Shown here: positions 47,069 through 61,154 of the stretch, piece after piece | Layout of the letters: each line of letters opens with the position of its first letter | Numbering within the stretch: the first letter of the stretch is position 1 | NCBI RefSeq assembly: GCF_002443255.2 | Contig: NW_019211456.1 | Location: forward strand, 39,501,042 to 39,565,041 | Reading direction: 5' to 3' | Length of the DNA: 64,000 nt | From: Varroa destructor | Lineage: Eukaryota; Arthropoda; Arachnida; Mesostigmata; Varroidae | Translations under genes and position numbers: made by a program | Notes under the pieces: model-generated | The model's input: the letters and a program-made list of their open reading frames with translations, nothing else | The model's database searches: none | What the model was told of the DNA's origin: nothing

Positions 47069-48474
47069 AACGCAGGCAGGATTATACTACGGAATACGCG
47101 CTTGTTTCAATAGTCGCGCTTCTTATGTCGTTTTTCGTCTACAACGAGTGGCATAAGCCTATCATCGGCTCGTGATAGCTATGCCTAAAAGTATTCTATA
47201 CGTGCGCTTCTTGCCCATAACTTCCAACAACTACAATCGGAAATTATATCGTATTTGTAATGTCGCATACTCTCCGTCTTTGTGCTAAATTAAAACCGCT
47301 CCAAACGTATTCATTTTTCGTTATTTAACACATCTAGCAACGTTCTGCCATAATGATTAGTGATATTTAGTAAACTCGATCTGTCAGAAGCAAAAGTTGA
47401 TGATGGCATACCATTAGAAAGAAGTGGAAAACAGGAGAGTCGGAACAGCTGGGGGGGCGGGCGAGGGGTTATGTTCGTTGTTACTCCCGCGACCGCTGCG
47501 GTTATGAACCGATACTCAATGCGTAAGCACTATGGCAATTTGATTATAGATCGGCTGACGTCAGATTGGAGAGGGTGCGTATCCGTTTGATTGAGCGATT
47601 TGTTAGTGAGCCGGCCTCTCGAGCGTCCGTTGAGTGTCGACGACATCAACACTGGCCAAACAACGAGACTTTTAATGCGCTTCTCCCATCTCAACCGTAG
47701 TTCTTCTTCTCGGCTACAGCCACCACTACACTGTTACGCCCTCTGCGAATAAAGCTCCGTCGCTTTTGACTTCTTATTGAAAAAATCATACATGTGCGCT
47801 TCTTATTTCGAGTATTTTCAGCTTGCCTGCCGCCATCGAAGCCAACAGGTGTATATTTGCTATATCTAAGCTTCACACTTCTCTTCGAATAGACATTTGG
47901 TCAAAACTCACTGGAAGTGCTATGTGAACCTGGATAAACAAACAGTACATTATTATTATTATCATTGCTTATGTAGAAGAAAATGGATGCCAAGTTTGTG
48001 GAAGTGGCAGGGCCCAATGTCAGCTTGGGTATTTTTACAGTAAAGGAAATAACGACGAAATGCACGAGTACAAGCAAGCGAAAGAAAGGACGGTATCGAA
48101 TACGTTTTTACTTTGCCCAGTGATTTAGTTACAGGCGTAAAATCTAGTTATTTACTATCCATGAAATTCGAATATGAACGGGGTTGAAATCTACTCAGCT
48201 CTAAGAGATATCTTCCGACTTAGAAGAAAGCGTCTGCTATCGGCTGCATTTGAAATTCGATTTAAATCAACATTAATCATTTTCTGGGATTACGCTGAAT
48301 TGAAGATGCATTGATACAAAAAAGTCTGTCGGCCTAAAACTGCAGGTCGACCTCAGCTTCACGGTATCAAAATTGGCGTACATCGACAGACATATGCAGC
48401 CAATATATGTTCTCGAAGCTTTCACGTTCTATCTACGTTGACGAGTCAAAACGGTGCTTATAATTAGCTGTTAG

Positions 48475-48723
48475 CGTCCGATCCCTGTCCGCTACCCTAT
48501 ATCGATATTCTTTTTCGCTCCGTTGTTTTTGAGGCGAGTGAAATTCTGCATTACACTGTCGTGTCTATCCTCCGGTTGGGCGGTGTCCCCGAAATTTTGG
48601 AAGATATCTGGGTTGTCTATGATTATTGCCGTTGTTGTTATTACATATAGTACTGCTATTCTCACCGCGTTAACGCTGAATGATTCGCGTAGTTTCGCAA
48701 TTAGGCTGCGTTCTACGCGCTAG
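48475..48723 (+). CDS. Membrane-helix frame resembling the last pore helix of ionotropic receptors
   Basis: This is an open stretch of 82 codons between TAG (48472) and TAG (48721), without an ATG at its front. The middle reads CLSSGWAVSPKFWKISGLSM, then IIAVVVITYSTAILTALTLN. In iGluR and arthropod IR receptors the pore loop is followed by a helix ending in a Y-(S/T)-A-x-L-(T/A)-A-x-L-T signature. Y-S-T-A-I-L-T-A-L-T-L fits this, and G-W-A-V-S-P sits where the loop-to-helix linker is expected. The expected first pore helix is not clear, the frame stops soon after the helix, and the S2 ligand-binding domain is not visible. If related, this is a fragment or pseudogene. Similarity is judged by eye only. 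Any generic hydrophobic helix is the main alternative. Confidence 0.2.
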   Translation, partial: RPIPVRYPISIFFFAPLFLRRVKFCITLSCLSSGWAVSPKFWKISGLSMIIAVVVITYSTAILTALTLNDSRSFAIRLRSTR

Positions 48724-51700
48724 GTCCGCTAGGTTGCTACAAGAAGCCAACACAAGTTGCTACTACATCGAGATAGAAAAAGGCGACGATGATCCATAAA
48801 GGAAAAGGATGACCAATCCTTCTTTGATGATAAAAGAGCTAGCTACCGCAAAAATGCTTGACTATGTGTCGCATCGCAGTATGCCCAATGCAAAGTATAA
48901 TAGACGCGGGTTTGTTCCGCTTCGGCCATCTTGGGCTTCCTTCACGAAGTCGTCAGCGCCATCAACAACAGCACTGACGCGAGCAACTACAACCACAGTA
49001 ACGTCAATGCTTCCATTACAGTCGAAGCAAGAACGAAGAAGGAGCATCGACAAAAAACAAAATGTGATTTAAAATGATTTACCTCAACAACAACAGGACT
49101 TGCGGTTGGTGGTCAATAGATACCCTGCAGATCGTTCCAGGACGAAGCGAATCGGATCAGGTAACGAGTGACGTAAATCATGAAAATTGCTAATATTCGA
49201 ATGGCAGCAGCATTTAGAAGGCAAGGAATGACCAAAGTGCGCATCAAAAATATAGAATTTAAACAAACGTCGAAAAATACAAGTAGTAAATCGATCGATT
49301 TCTTTTGTTAGAACCATTGTTATCATCATCATATGGCCGCTTCTTAATAATGTGTTAGCCACATTTTCGAACGAGTGCTTGTTTATTCTAATCTTGATAC
49401 TATTGGTAAGCACTGAGACCGTTCTCAAAAGCGCCAATCGCAGCGATACGATCCTTGTGTTACTGAGTAACAGTGATTCGGGCTTCTTCCAACGTTTAGC
49501 GGCTTCCTAATTCTTAGTAGGTGATACAGAGGAGTAGGTTTTGTGTGAAGAAGCGTAAGTTTATTTAATCTAGAAAAAAAAAAAGCTACTCTATTTCTAT
49601 GGCAGACTGAGCTAAATAATGGGTCTGGATTTTGATTAAGTTTAGGTAACATTCGATATTGAAATTACCTTTGTTCCTTTGCAACCAGATTTTTGACTTG
49701 CCTACGTTTCCTGTCTTTTTAGCGAACTTTAAGAGTGTTCATGTTCCGATTTTTCCGAGACATACTGTCACATGTTTAACTAAGGATCGAACAATAGAGT
49801 GGCTTAGACCCTTTTGTATCGGAACTTCTATTCGTATCTATCTGTTACTTATGAATTTTCCTAAGACATCTTGCCAGAGTGTTGGGCGCATCCGAAAAAA
49901 AAACATATAGCAATATAGATAAAATTTAAAATTGATAAAAAAAAATGGTTCCATTTACGTCTAAACAGACCCGTGGCAACGATAGATTATGGTGGCAACT
50001 ACTTTGCTGGTAAAGATCAGGCCAGTGGTCGCCGCTCCAATCATTCAGAATTCATCTGGCTTCTCGTGCGATTTTGTACTCTTCCGTACAAAACTTAAAG
50101 ATAATTTTATAATACCGACATCATCCGCCCTTTTTCAAGAATCGCTCGTAAACGTTTGGCTTTGCCTGGGTAGATACATGTTTGCTATGGCCGAAGCAAG
50201 CTTATGCCAATAACTACAATAACATTAAGGGTTACATACACAGTCTTGAGCGCACGGCAATATACTCTAGATGATGGAACATTAAGATTTTTTGAATGTT
50301 ACGTCGTATGGCACGGCATGACGGCTAAATGACAAATGAGCTGCGGGCCGGTTTGCGAAGGCACCGAGAACACACACTAATTGGTACCTGGGAAAATATA
50401 AAGCAGATCGAAAAATATAGAAATTACGCGTTAACTCAGAAAAGCAGCAATAAAACAGTGCAGCCATCTTTCTGCATAACTAATGTTTTAATTGTGTATT
50501 AATTAAGTATTCGCTGGAACAGTAAAAAGATCCGAGCTAAAAAAAAAAAAAACATAAAAAAGCAGCCTACACTAAACGCGTCTAGCACGTCAGGTGTCCT
50601 GGATTAGCTTACCTAGTACTCTACTAGAGATAAGATTGGCGGACAAACCAGGAAATTAATTGCTTTAGATTATGCACGCAAAATGTCTCCAAATCGTATG
50701 TAAATATGGAATTCGATTAGGAAAGTAAGGTTAACTTTACATAAATGTTAAAAATAATCGAAAACATATGTTACTTATCTGGCCTACCTGCAATTTCCTT
50801 AGCAATAACGGTTCTTCAGCTAAATGTAACTGGCAGTATACAGGGGTACGCACACGCGCGTACATCCGCTCTCGGCATAGAGACCGCAACGGGTTGGAAG
50901 TTCTTGACAATATTTTGACAATATCTCTAGACATTGGAACCAATCATGTTTTTAAGATGAGTGAAGAACTGCGCCTTTTCAGGTAAGCTACGGCTCCTTT
51001 ACGAAAAATCGGGTCAACTTGAAATCGGCAGCGCTTCGATAAGTTCGTTGGTCTAAATATTATAGGAAATTTCTATAAAAAAACATCTGCTATACCCTGT
51101 ATGTATGTTACGTGTAGAATTATTTGTTGTCGTTAACTAGCTCGATTATAAAAAAAAAAAAGCTTATAATTAATCGTATCGCTATCTATATACAGCCGCA
51201 CGGGGTTATTTATGTATTGAATAAGCAGTTCTTTTATTTTTTTTCTCTCTGATTCAACGAGTGTTTTTATGTAATTTTTTGTTGCTTGGAAATGCAGCAG
51301 AACCTCATTAGGTGTCTATTTCAAAAACATGAAATAATGTTTGCAGGCCAAAGCCTTCGTATGGTTGTTGTCTCAATTGAACTACATATCAATTCTAATT
51401 ATTTTACAAGCTGAAGAGTAGTATAATTTGCAATTCTACCACGCATCTGCTATAATTGTGATTGTCAGCTCAATCTAATTTGCAGCTACGGTGAAGTACA
51501 ATATTCATATTATCTTTCCTATTGCGTGAACGAATTTAATCATCTTGGTCTTCGGGGCCAAAATGTGCCCTAGACATTTTCAACGCGTTTACTTAATAAT
51601 CGAACATACTGATTCTCATGATGATTTACTTTACTACATCAATTTTTCTAGGTTTATATTTTCCTTGTCGCTGCTAACTATCGTAGCGGTAGTAGCAGTA

Positions 51701-54700
51701 GTGCATCCACCATTCGCTCAATGACCGTTTGACCCGCTTCATGTTCGAGGCTATTCGTGTCCCATCACTGAAATCCTGTTCGGTTCACGGTCTTCTTAGC
51801 GTCTATTTATTGTTACAACATATGTAGGTACTTCGCTGAAAACATCACTTTGCCGGCGTATTCAAAATTGCCGCTACTGGTAGCAACGGTCCAATCAGCA
51901 ACGGGAAACGAGAAACAGTGCAGCAGTTCATTTACGTTGTTTTCGGTTACCGCCTTTCACAAGCAGTTGTACGCTTGTCCCCCGAACGCGGTTTCCCACA
52001 GCTGAGGCTGTGGCGATGAATTTGACAGTCCGCACCGTCCGTTTCCGAATAACTGGAAATCGTGGAAGTCGCGACCACTGCTCCACCCGCCACCTAGCCG
52101 ACATCAAAAACTAAAGATAGGTTGCATTTATGCAGTGCCAGGAGAATCGTATTCTCTAGGTATAGCATTAGTCCTGCAACCATAAACAATAAAACACAAT
52201 ATCATTTCTTGAAAGTGTTACTTGAGCTCGACGAATCTAGAATATCTACATACATATATATGTGTGCGCAGATCGACATGTCTGTGAAAATTATTGTAGG
52301 CCGGGTGGCGGTGAAGCGAGTGCCTAACTCCGCGCTAAATTCATTGATACAAAAACAAAATGGTTGATATGTAAAGACGACATAGTTATCTCAACGAAGC
52401 ATCTGTACGGTACACGAATTTTTTTTAAATATCAAACTTATTTGTATGGGGTAATATAGAAATGAAGTATCTTATCACCGTGTTTTTTTCTTGTTAATAC
52501 AATACAGAAGAGTTGAGGTTTATGCTCAAGAACGATCTTGTAATTTAGCGAAATACCCAAATTAATTACAATTTCTACAGTATAATTCGGCGTGTGAGCC
52601 ATTCATAAAAGAGTTGTCTCCGAAGATAAAGGTGTCGAGTAAGCGTAACAATGTATCTTTTTTTGTATCTTTTAACACTCTAAGCTCCGTAAGAACGCAT
52701 TTACGCGAGAAGAATACCTTGAGAGAATGACACTTGCAAGCCAAACCGTTAGACGGGAAGAATTAATGATAAAATAGATAAGTATATAGATAGAGTCGTA
52801 TGCAAATCAAGCGCGATCTATCCTTAAGGCTATAAGTATATTTTATTATGCCATTATGGCAAAATTAAGATGTGGGTTCTTTAGAATAAGGTACGAGATC
52901 ATACAGAATCGGCGATCGACATCCCCGTAGTATATAAAACTTGCCTATAGAAAGCAGTGCGTCATCCTGCATCGAATCCAAACGTGACAATCTGGCCAGT
53001 CTTAGCTTGCCAGGTCATTTCCTAGATAGATTATATGATCGCAATAGAAACTCATGTTATTCTTTTCAGTGTTTCTTGCCTGTTCTAATGTACCTGTACA
53101 TATATTGACAAAATAAAAATGTTTTGGCCTTCTTATACCATTTATGCCTAACACGTAAGTATATCAGAACCAGCACGGCAGTTGACCGGATGACTGGTCG
53201 CACGTTTGCATAGACCTCCTCTTTTCTTGCTTTGGGAGATCTCAATTAAGGGAAAGTTTTTATGAGATACATTAGGGTACTGCGCTCGAAAGCAATCATT
53301 ATCGTTAGATCTAGAGGTGAGATTTTTAAGGGGTAGAAGATCGTTTAAGTGTTCATTTCAATAAATTAAATAAATTCTATTTTTGTCGATTTGAAACAGC
53401 AGCTTACTCAAGTAAATGGCGTCCCGACGTTTTCAGAAGAGAGCATATTATGTTTTGAAATTCGCATATGTATTCATCGCCAACATTAGAATTACGTACC
53501 GGTAGTTCTAAGTGAGCGTTTACTCATTAGATAGAATATATTTAATAATTATGTGTAACTAAAGGTACATTTATAAATTATTTAGTACGTATGAGTATGC
53601 TTTATAGCTTTTAGAACATTTCGACTATCAAGTTACCTTTCGAGACAAACTCTATGTCTATAGCGTTATATATGCCGGGTTGGCATTACCGCAGACAAGG
53701 ATCGTCATGCTCCGGGACTATCGCCACGAACCCACTGCCATTTGGTCCAGCTGTTTTTTTCCTTCTCTTCTAACCAATAGCAGGTCAAAACTCGTAACAT
53801 TAAAGCATACTTTATAGTCTATTGACTAACGTGATATTAGTCTACCGATTCTCGGGTACTTGAGGAGGTAGCTGTTGACTGAGATTACAGCGTACCCCTA
53901 AAATGTACAAGTCTGTCTTTCCTGTCCTTGGCGTATAAGCGGCTGGTTTCTTCCACGAGTTGTAGTACCTCTTATGGTCCCGCCTGACCGTGTCGGGTCT
54001 AACTGATTCCGGCGCAAGCCAAGACGTTCGTTCCGCAGTAGCAACTCTGCTTAACGTCACTGGGCACACAACGATTACAGTCGAAGAGTCCGTCCTCTTT
54101 AATGACTAATTTCTACTAACATTCCTGGTGTTTGTCAGCTGGCCAAAAGAAGATGGCGCGCTCTCTCTGGAGTTGGGGACGTGTTTGGTCGGAACCGCCT
54201 TCGCGAATGGTACTGCGACGTTACATTGGTAGTCATTAATGGCTTTGTCATTATCCTTCCGTAGTAGATATACTTCCGAGTAGAAAATGTGGCATCTAAT
54301 TTTTTGTCATGGCTCCTTTGGGCGTTTTTGGTGACCGAAATTAGGACAAAATATGTTTATGAAGGAACAGAGGACCCTGAATCCGTAGCAGCGGCAGACA
54401 GCAAACCTCAAACAATTATTGTCACCTTGCACATGATCAGTCATTAGGAGAGTCCACGACCGATGCAGGCTCTGACTCAGACATCCTGTGGATAGGCTCA
54501 ACGCACTATATTTTCAAGGGGCACTGACACAAACACGTGCTAGATGATGTCGACTGCTGTCGGATTATAGCCCTTTGATGCGCTCATCGTTTTTTATCTG
54601 CCTGCTATCCTACCTCTGTCAAAAACAGGCAAATGTATTGAGCAAACGAAAATATTTCTGTTAAAGCGCCACACAAACCTAGTGGACTCTCTCCATTTGT

Positions 54701-54903
54701 AGAAAAATTCTGTTTTTCGATACGAGTGATATCACTCAATTGGCAACTAACTGTTGAGCCGTTTTACCCTCATATAGTTACATACATAATCGTGCGCATA
54801 TCTACATCTGGACCCGTCTGCTACGAGTGTATGGAACCCTATTGCTTGCGACTAGACGAATGAATGAATCCGACATACCGCTATAGTCGCTACAAGCACT
54901 CAT
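48724..54903. other. No supportable gene
   Basis: A frame at 48809-49072 follows the membrane-helix frame in a different register and ends in Thr/Ser-rich simple sequence. 51660-52110 is GC-richer than its flanks but no consistent frame was found. The rest is AT-rich with poly-A runs. Confidence 0.5.
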
Positions 54904-55181
54904 ATGCACTATGAGCTACTTGTACGTCTACTATCACCCACTCCCGCAAGCGAAGAACAATATTTCCAAGATGTGCGCGTACTAATACCGCAATGGCCAT
55001 TTGCAGTAAACGATAATCTCTTATTGGTCCCCCTCGCTATCCCGTATCCCAATGGTTCCGACGTGCTGTTGGCGTTTACGTCAAGTGCAATCGATCGCGT
55101 CCACAGCAGCCACCAAAGATTGAGACTGAAGAAGTGCCAGCGCTCGCTATCGCTACTTCAGTGGCGACGCAAACACATTCG
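54904..55181 (+). CDS. Candidate first coding exon, 92 codons, ending at a donor
   Basis: The ATG at 54904 (TCATATG) opens a frame MHYELLVRLLSPTPASEEQY, continuing with RVLIPQWPFAVNDNLLLVPL and a basic end (QRLRLKKCQRSLSLLQWRRK). The frame closes with CATTCG|GTAAGC at 55182, phase 2; the unspliced stop comes two codons later. A different frame of the same DNA, 55017-55238, is open for 73 codons and also protein-like (RPQQPPKIETEEVPALAIAT, then SVATQTHSVSKQTGNQPQGS). Only one of the two can be the real product, if either is. Region GC is above average. No family recognised. Confidence 0.22.
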
Positions 55182-58097
55182 GTAAGCAAACAAACTGGCA
55201 ACCAGCCGCAAGGAAGCGAGAAATCGACAGATAGATGAACAAGTACAAATATAATATATACACAAACACATATTGAAGGCGAACTTTGCTCAATAGCAAT
55301 TAGATGAATTTATCTTCTGTCGCCGATGCTCCCGCCAGTAGTAACATCGCTACCAACTATCGCTGCTCGTCGTGTCTTCGAACAAGCACGAAGGGACACG
55401 TGAGATGGTCTAGGTTCGATTCGAAGCCCAGACACAGTTCGTTTCAGTAGTACGAGAAATAGTGCGGGATTGAAATAGGGGAATTGGACCTAAGATCCGA
55501 AAGATCAGAAACATCTGACACTATCAGGTACAATGCAGAACCGATGCAAAGCGGAACGCGAAATACGGTCACACGAAAAATATAACATCGCATTAGGTAC
55601 TTGTATTTTAACCTAATAAACGTTTCGAGTGTTTACGTTCAGTATCGTCATTGGGCATTACTTAACACCTTTAACCCCTTCTATCATGAAACGAAGTGTG
55701 TTTATTCTGGGTTTTGAACTGAAACTATCTCCCAAATTTTGAAGGCAAACAGCTACTACTGCAGCATCACGGGGAGGCGTGCGTTTTAATCTGAGAAGTT
55801 ACAAGGTGCTGACCTCCAGGTAAATAGCATAGTGAACGCGAAGACGCACTTGGGTATACAGACTTATGCTAGAGAAAATATTATGTACGGAAAAAGCTGT
55901 CTTAGAAATAAGCTGCATGTCTATTGATATGTAAGCTTACAGCATCAAATCCGTTGCAAAAAAAACAAATTATTTTATATAAGTATTTGGCTTACTATTC
56001 TTTAACGGTATTATATGACTGAAAATATATAAACAGCTAGTGATGCAGCGATATTTATAGCTTCTTCTTTTGTGACTCCAGAACGTAAAAGCGTTCACAG
56101 CTTCACTTATTATTTATGTTGAAAACGAGGTATTTTGTAAACATTTTAATAGCGAAATAATGAAAACACACTTCTGGTCTTATTTTCTCATATACTTATA
56201 AGTGATTATTGATTGAAGGAAAACTGCGAGAATTTACCGTGCTTTACTCATTGCAGTGAAATCGTCTCCACAGATTCATACCGTAGAAAAATTCATCACG
56301 CTCATCTTTATCACTCAAAGGGCAATTATATCGGCATGATCCCGAGTAGACTCTTCGAAAACAAATCTTTACTTTTCACCTGATAGAAAAACAGAAAAAG
56401 TTTATCGCCTAAATGAAACTGTAATAACTTAGAGACATCTTAAATTCGTGCGCGGAATTCAAGGTATATTATAACATTAAACTACAGCAGATCTCCTTCC
56501 TCATAAAAACAGTGATTTATAGTTACAAACGCTAATTACGTATGGCAACTGATTTTAAATATTTAAATTTTTCAAATAAATAAAAAATAAATTTAACAAA
56601 AAATTAAATATCGACGACTAGATTATCATTATTGGTTTGCTCCACTGCACTGAGTTATATCTATATCTTCACAAAAGTGTGGGTTATCTGATATCATAGG
56701 CTAATATCTTTAATTAGTAAATATCCTTTGAAAAGGGAAGAACCCATAACGATTGCAATGTCTCGAGACTGCTGGGTGGGTTTTTACCGTGTTTACGTAC
56801 AACGATACCTTTGGAAACAAATCAAACCGTAGAGACTATTAATGATGGATTAAATTTTTTTTTTGCACAAATAGGTGCATTTGACACTGCATTTGTGTGT
56901 GTGTGGTTAAAAATGATATATGATACAAAAAAATCAACAAAAATTATTTTTTACTTCTAATGAGTTCTAATTAAGTAATGATATCAATCGATACCAAATG
57001 TAATCTATCTTCTATCCATAAAAGTACGTTAAGTGGATTGTAACACGTTATAAATATCAAATGCGGCCTTTCGAAGGGTCAAACCTTTCATTCATTGTGC
57101 TCTAGAATGATAGATTACTTTTACTTAATGTTCAGATTAGATAATTAAGTGTTAGGGCTACCAAAATCAAACAATTAACAATCACGTTTTGTTAATTACG
57201 CCATTGAAAAATTATACAGTTTAAAGCAATATCTGAGGTGTCCATACTTCTAGAAATGTCTACTTTATATCTTCATTCATTTGTTCAATAGCAAAGGTCA
57301 CGGACGAAGAACCCAGACATCACATCATCATCAGTCGTCATCAAATGAACCAACCGCGATAGTAAAATCAAGCCGCTGAATTGTAAAGCCGTTGATGGCG
57401 TAACATCGGCTCGTGACCCTCTACGTTATTTTTAATCCGTTCGTCAAAGGATTCAGCTTCTAACTCTAACCGTAACTACTTGGCAACGAGGTCATTTACA
57501 TCTCCATCTCCATTTTTATATGTGCATTGATGTCTATGAGTAGTTGTTATCATAAGAATGGTGTAATAGCATTTCCGACCATATAGACGCGCCCATACCG
57601 CTGAGAGGTCAAACGCTGGTTGGTTTGGCGTCTCGAATCGCGACGATCTTTCGCAGCTGGCTGGGGCGCACAGACGTGGGAGTAGATTGGCAAGGCACCA
57701 AAGGGGTGTTTGGTGTTCAAGTCTCTGGCCGAGGACGGCATGTCCTAGCGACTGAACAATATATAGCCATCTGTATTGGACGAATAAATATATACATTAG
57801 AGGCGATTAATAAAGATACGGTCTGTAGCCTCGGTTGAGCAACGTATTGGCAGAAACTGCAGCGTCAGAATCTCCTGTGCTGCGAACGAAGCGATTGTCA
57901 ACGGGTAACACGAGCAGGTAATTTAAAGTGTCCCTGACGTGCTGTACATATGATTAAAAGGAAACCAGTGTCATAATAACATTCAGCAGAGTAAAATGTT
58001 TGTCGCGAATATCCGGACAGAACCTGCATGAGAAATACGTACGCATGTCTGTGTAAATCTGAATTTTTGCTTGTGACGGATAGTTCATCTTCATTTT

Positions 58098-58415
58098 ATG
58101 ACAGTAGGGCAACAAACAACACTTTTGCAAACTTTTCTACGACGTATAAACAGACATTTTAGGCTAACTCGGTTCTGCTCGGAATCTGGAGTCTACGTTT
58201 CAGCAGGGGTATTAAATGAGATTTATCTTGCCACGAACAAACGAACGCCTGATATAAAGTTGCTGTTGCTGCTGCTGTTGTTTCTACTAACAACAATCAA
58301 ATGCAGCTGTGAATCATGCCCTGACTACTACAACAATGAGTTCCGTGCTAACATAAAACGTCAGCTACGGCAACTATGGCCCCGCGAAAAGATCGTGCCT
58401 GAGGAGTCCTTTTAG
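58098..58415 (+). CDS. Weak 105-codon frame with Leu-rich hydrophobic core
   Basis: An ATG at 58098 is followed by 105 codons to TAG at 58413. The centre is a Leu run (KLLLLLLLFLLTTIKCSC) encoded by a TTGCTGTTGCTGCTGCTG simple repeat. The tail is ESCPDYYNNEFRANIKRQLR, with several Cys and basic residues. A shorter product beginning near the Leu run would resemble a signal peptide followed by a small Cys-containing peptide, but no ATG is placed there. The simple repeat makes a chance origin likely. Confidence 0.1.
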   Translation: MTVGQQTTLLQTFLRRINRHFRLTRFCSESGVYVSAGVLNEIYLATNKRTPDIKLLLLLLLFLLTTIKCSCESCPDYYNNEFRANIKRQLRQLWPREKIVPEESF

Positions 58416-58634
58416 TAAAGCACATTTAGGTATCGCCCCGCGGGTGGGCTGGAAAGAGTCCTACACTGCAAACCTAACGCTTACGGAGAGCAGTGCTCGT
58501 TGAACACTGCCCAGTCGTAGCAGCGTGGCTCAATTGATTCTGAATATTGGCGATAACCGGCAGCATTCGTAAACACGAATGACACATTGCGTGAGTGCAG
58601 GAAGTCGTGTTACATGGCGCTGGCCTTTACAGAT

Positions 58635-58664
58635 AAACAGCACAAAAAGAAACAGCACAAAAAC
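58635..58664. repeat. 15-bp direct tandem duplication
   Basis: AAACAGCACAAAAAG is followed directly by AAACAGCACAAAAAC; the two copies differ only in the last base. Confidence 0.9.
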
Positions 58665-61126
58665 GACTAGACCGCCATAAGCGGTACGTTGCGCCGTGTG
58701 TCGTACAGGAGGAACCTTTGTTTGACGTGAATAGTAGAAAGTACTGCGTGTATCTCAAGCACGATTTTAATTGGAAAATGTTTGCTTCATTTTCTGTCTG
58801 TGCATATGGGCAATCCGGGCCATATTAAGCAGACGTCAAACAAAGGATCGAGCTTTGATAATAAGCCAATATTTAATCTTTAATGGCTATGACCGACCGT
58901 GGCTACGCAGTGTACCGTTTCTAGCTTTAGAAATAGGAGCCAGCAGCTTTCAGGGCAGGGCTGTTTCTTAGTAGCGTCTATTCATAGTATAGTTTTTCAA
59001 CCGAAGAAGCTACGAATCAATGTAGGAAAGATGTCAGTTACTTTCAGAGCGTACATATTTCCAAGCCTCATTTTGTTTTCCGCGTGACCAGCTCAACTCA
59101 TAAAATTCTACGTAAACTTTATCTAATGATCTATAATTGTTTGTAAATGCTAGTGGAAAACTAGCTGAGGCCAATGAAAACAACATACTATAGCAAGCTT
59201 TATGTAAGGCGAATTTCTATTAGACAAGGTCTATTACACGACGTATTCGTACATATCAATAAGAGATTTGATATTCGTAAAAGTTTTAATTTTTATCATA
59301 GTTACGGTTTAGCGGTGATGAAGCAACGAAAAGTTCTAATTATAGTTCAGCCTGGCCAAACGTTGGCGGCCACAGGACAGTTGTGTGTTATAATCCGTAT
59401 CAACAGAACTGAGCATTGTATAGAGTTATTGCTATGGTTTGGCTAGTTACGATTAGATGCCGTAAATAGCTTTGAAGGGAATGTTTCTGCTACTCTGTTA
59501 CCAGATCGATCAGGCCGAGTTGCTGCAGCGCGGGAATGGACAAATTTCTGTGAACGTGTCCTTGGACTGCCCCTGTCCAGACTGCAAGAGTCAACGAGGG
59601 GCTTTGTTTGCTTGATATTTATGGTATACGCAAACAGAAGGAGAGAGAAAGGGACGGGACGGAACGCCACGTTCTCTCGGAGACTGCTTGCAGATAGCAA
59701 AACTCCATTGACAGCGAATCTATCGCGCATTCTGGAGACGTCCAGGTTCAAGGCGGAATAGCAATGTAAACGGTCGACGGTGGGTAGGAGCATTAAGGGA
59801 TGGCAAGTCAGAAAAATTCCCACGTCAGAGAGTTTGTTGGTTGCTGAGTTCATAAAATGTTAAAACAATATGACATCTATGCGATTTGTGACATTATAGT
59901 ATGGGTTACTTGAATCGAAGCACAGGATCGGCAGTGCCAGACTGCTAATATGAGGAAATTCATTTTGTACTGTAATATGTCGATGGCGTTGAACGATGCA
60001 TTATTTTGTAATCTAAGTGTTATGAAATGGAGGCTTTGGGTTATTCGATTCAGCAGAAAGTGGGTATTGGAGACATTTTTTTTGGTTTGCGGAGTTTCGG
60101 CTCAGGAGATCTGATATGTCGGATCCATTAAATACTCGGCTTTCTCAACATCCTGTGTGTTTGAAACCCATTACTTATTTGTTACTTCCAACGATTGAGT
60201 AATAACGAGGGCATGCCTATATACGAAGAGAAAAAAAGACGCTAACATGCGTCAATGCTTTCCTTCTGTCCAAATATTTACACAGTGTCTCTGAAATATA
60301 ATTGCCAGTCTATAAATCTTAGACTAGACTATTTTAAAATTCATAGTGCTCTTACGGCATTACTTGCATCCGTCAGCCAATTAGCCAATATTGTTGTTGC
60401 CGAACGGTACTACAGAATGCGAACTTTCGAAATAAAGTTTTGTTTTCTTTCGAAGTACTATCTGTTGTCTGAATTTTTTTTGAAAAACTCATGCATTACC
60501 ACAATTTCACATGCTACGTACACGGCAAGCGCACGGCTAAGTGATATGGGGCCATCAATTAACAAAGCTAAATAGCTTCAATTTTCAGCTTTAATGATGG
60601 CCACGTCTGCCCAAGGCATAACCCATAATTGGACGAACAAAATTTGCTGAATATGTCATTTACAGGTTTATACGGCGCCCGCTTTCCGTCTCTCATTGGG
60701 TGGCTGCCGAGGTTACGATAAAGATTGTACAATTAAAGAGAGAGAGGCTTCGTGTGTTTATTAAGGACACGAAATAAAGCGTCTCGACACAATTGTACAT
60801 GAAGAATGAAATTCGACAGTGAGCGTTTCGGGTATATGCTAATGCGTAGAAGATCCAGGATGACAATCAGAACGTTCAGTGCTTCGTTAGCCGTAATATT
60901 GTTAGGGGTGCCGGAAATAGTAGGTGCACTGACGCATTTGTATTGTTCGAGGCAAAATCTCCGCACCCGTTTACCTGCCCACATGCGGGTAGGACCGTGG
61001 ACCAGCTCTCGTTGGCTTAGAAGACACAACAACAGTACCTTAAAAATATCTCACTGGTACATAAATAATACATGCATGTGATACATTAATTTTATAGCTG
61101 TGAAACTACGCAGCGAATTCGAGCCC

Positions 61127-61154
61127 TATTTGATTTTTATGTGCAAATCAAATA
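61127..61154. repeat. Perfect 10-bp inverted repeat, 8-nt loop
   Basis: TATTTGATTT and AAATCAAATA pair exactly around TTATGTGC. At this length it is within chance expectation. Confidence 0.85.

Noticed and set aside
55405..55430. GGTTCGATTCG, close to a tRNA B-box
   Set aside because: No A-box or pairing arms were found.
59443..59853. 136-codon minus-strand frame starting at an ATG
   Set aside because: About one frame of this length is expected by chance; no motif or splice support.
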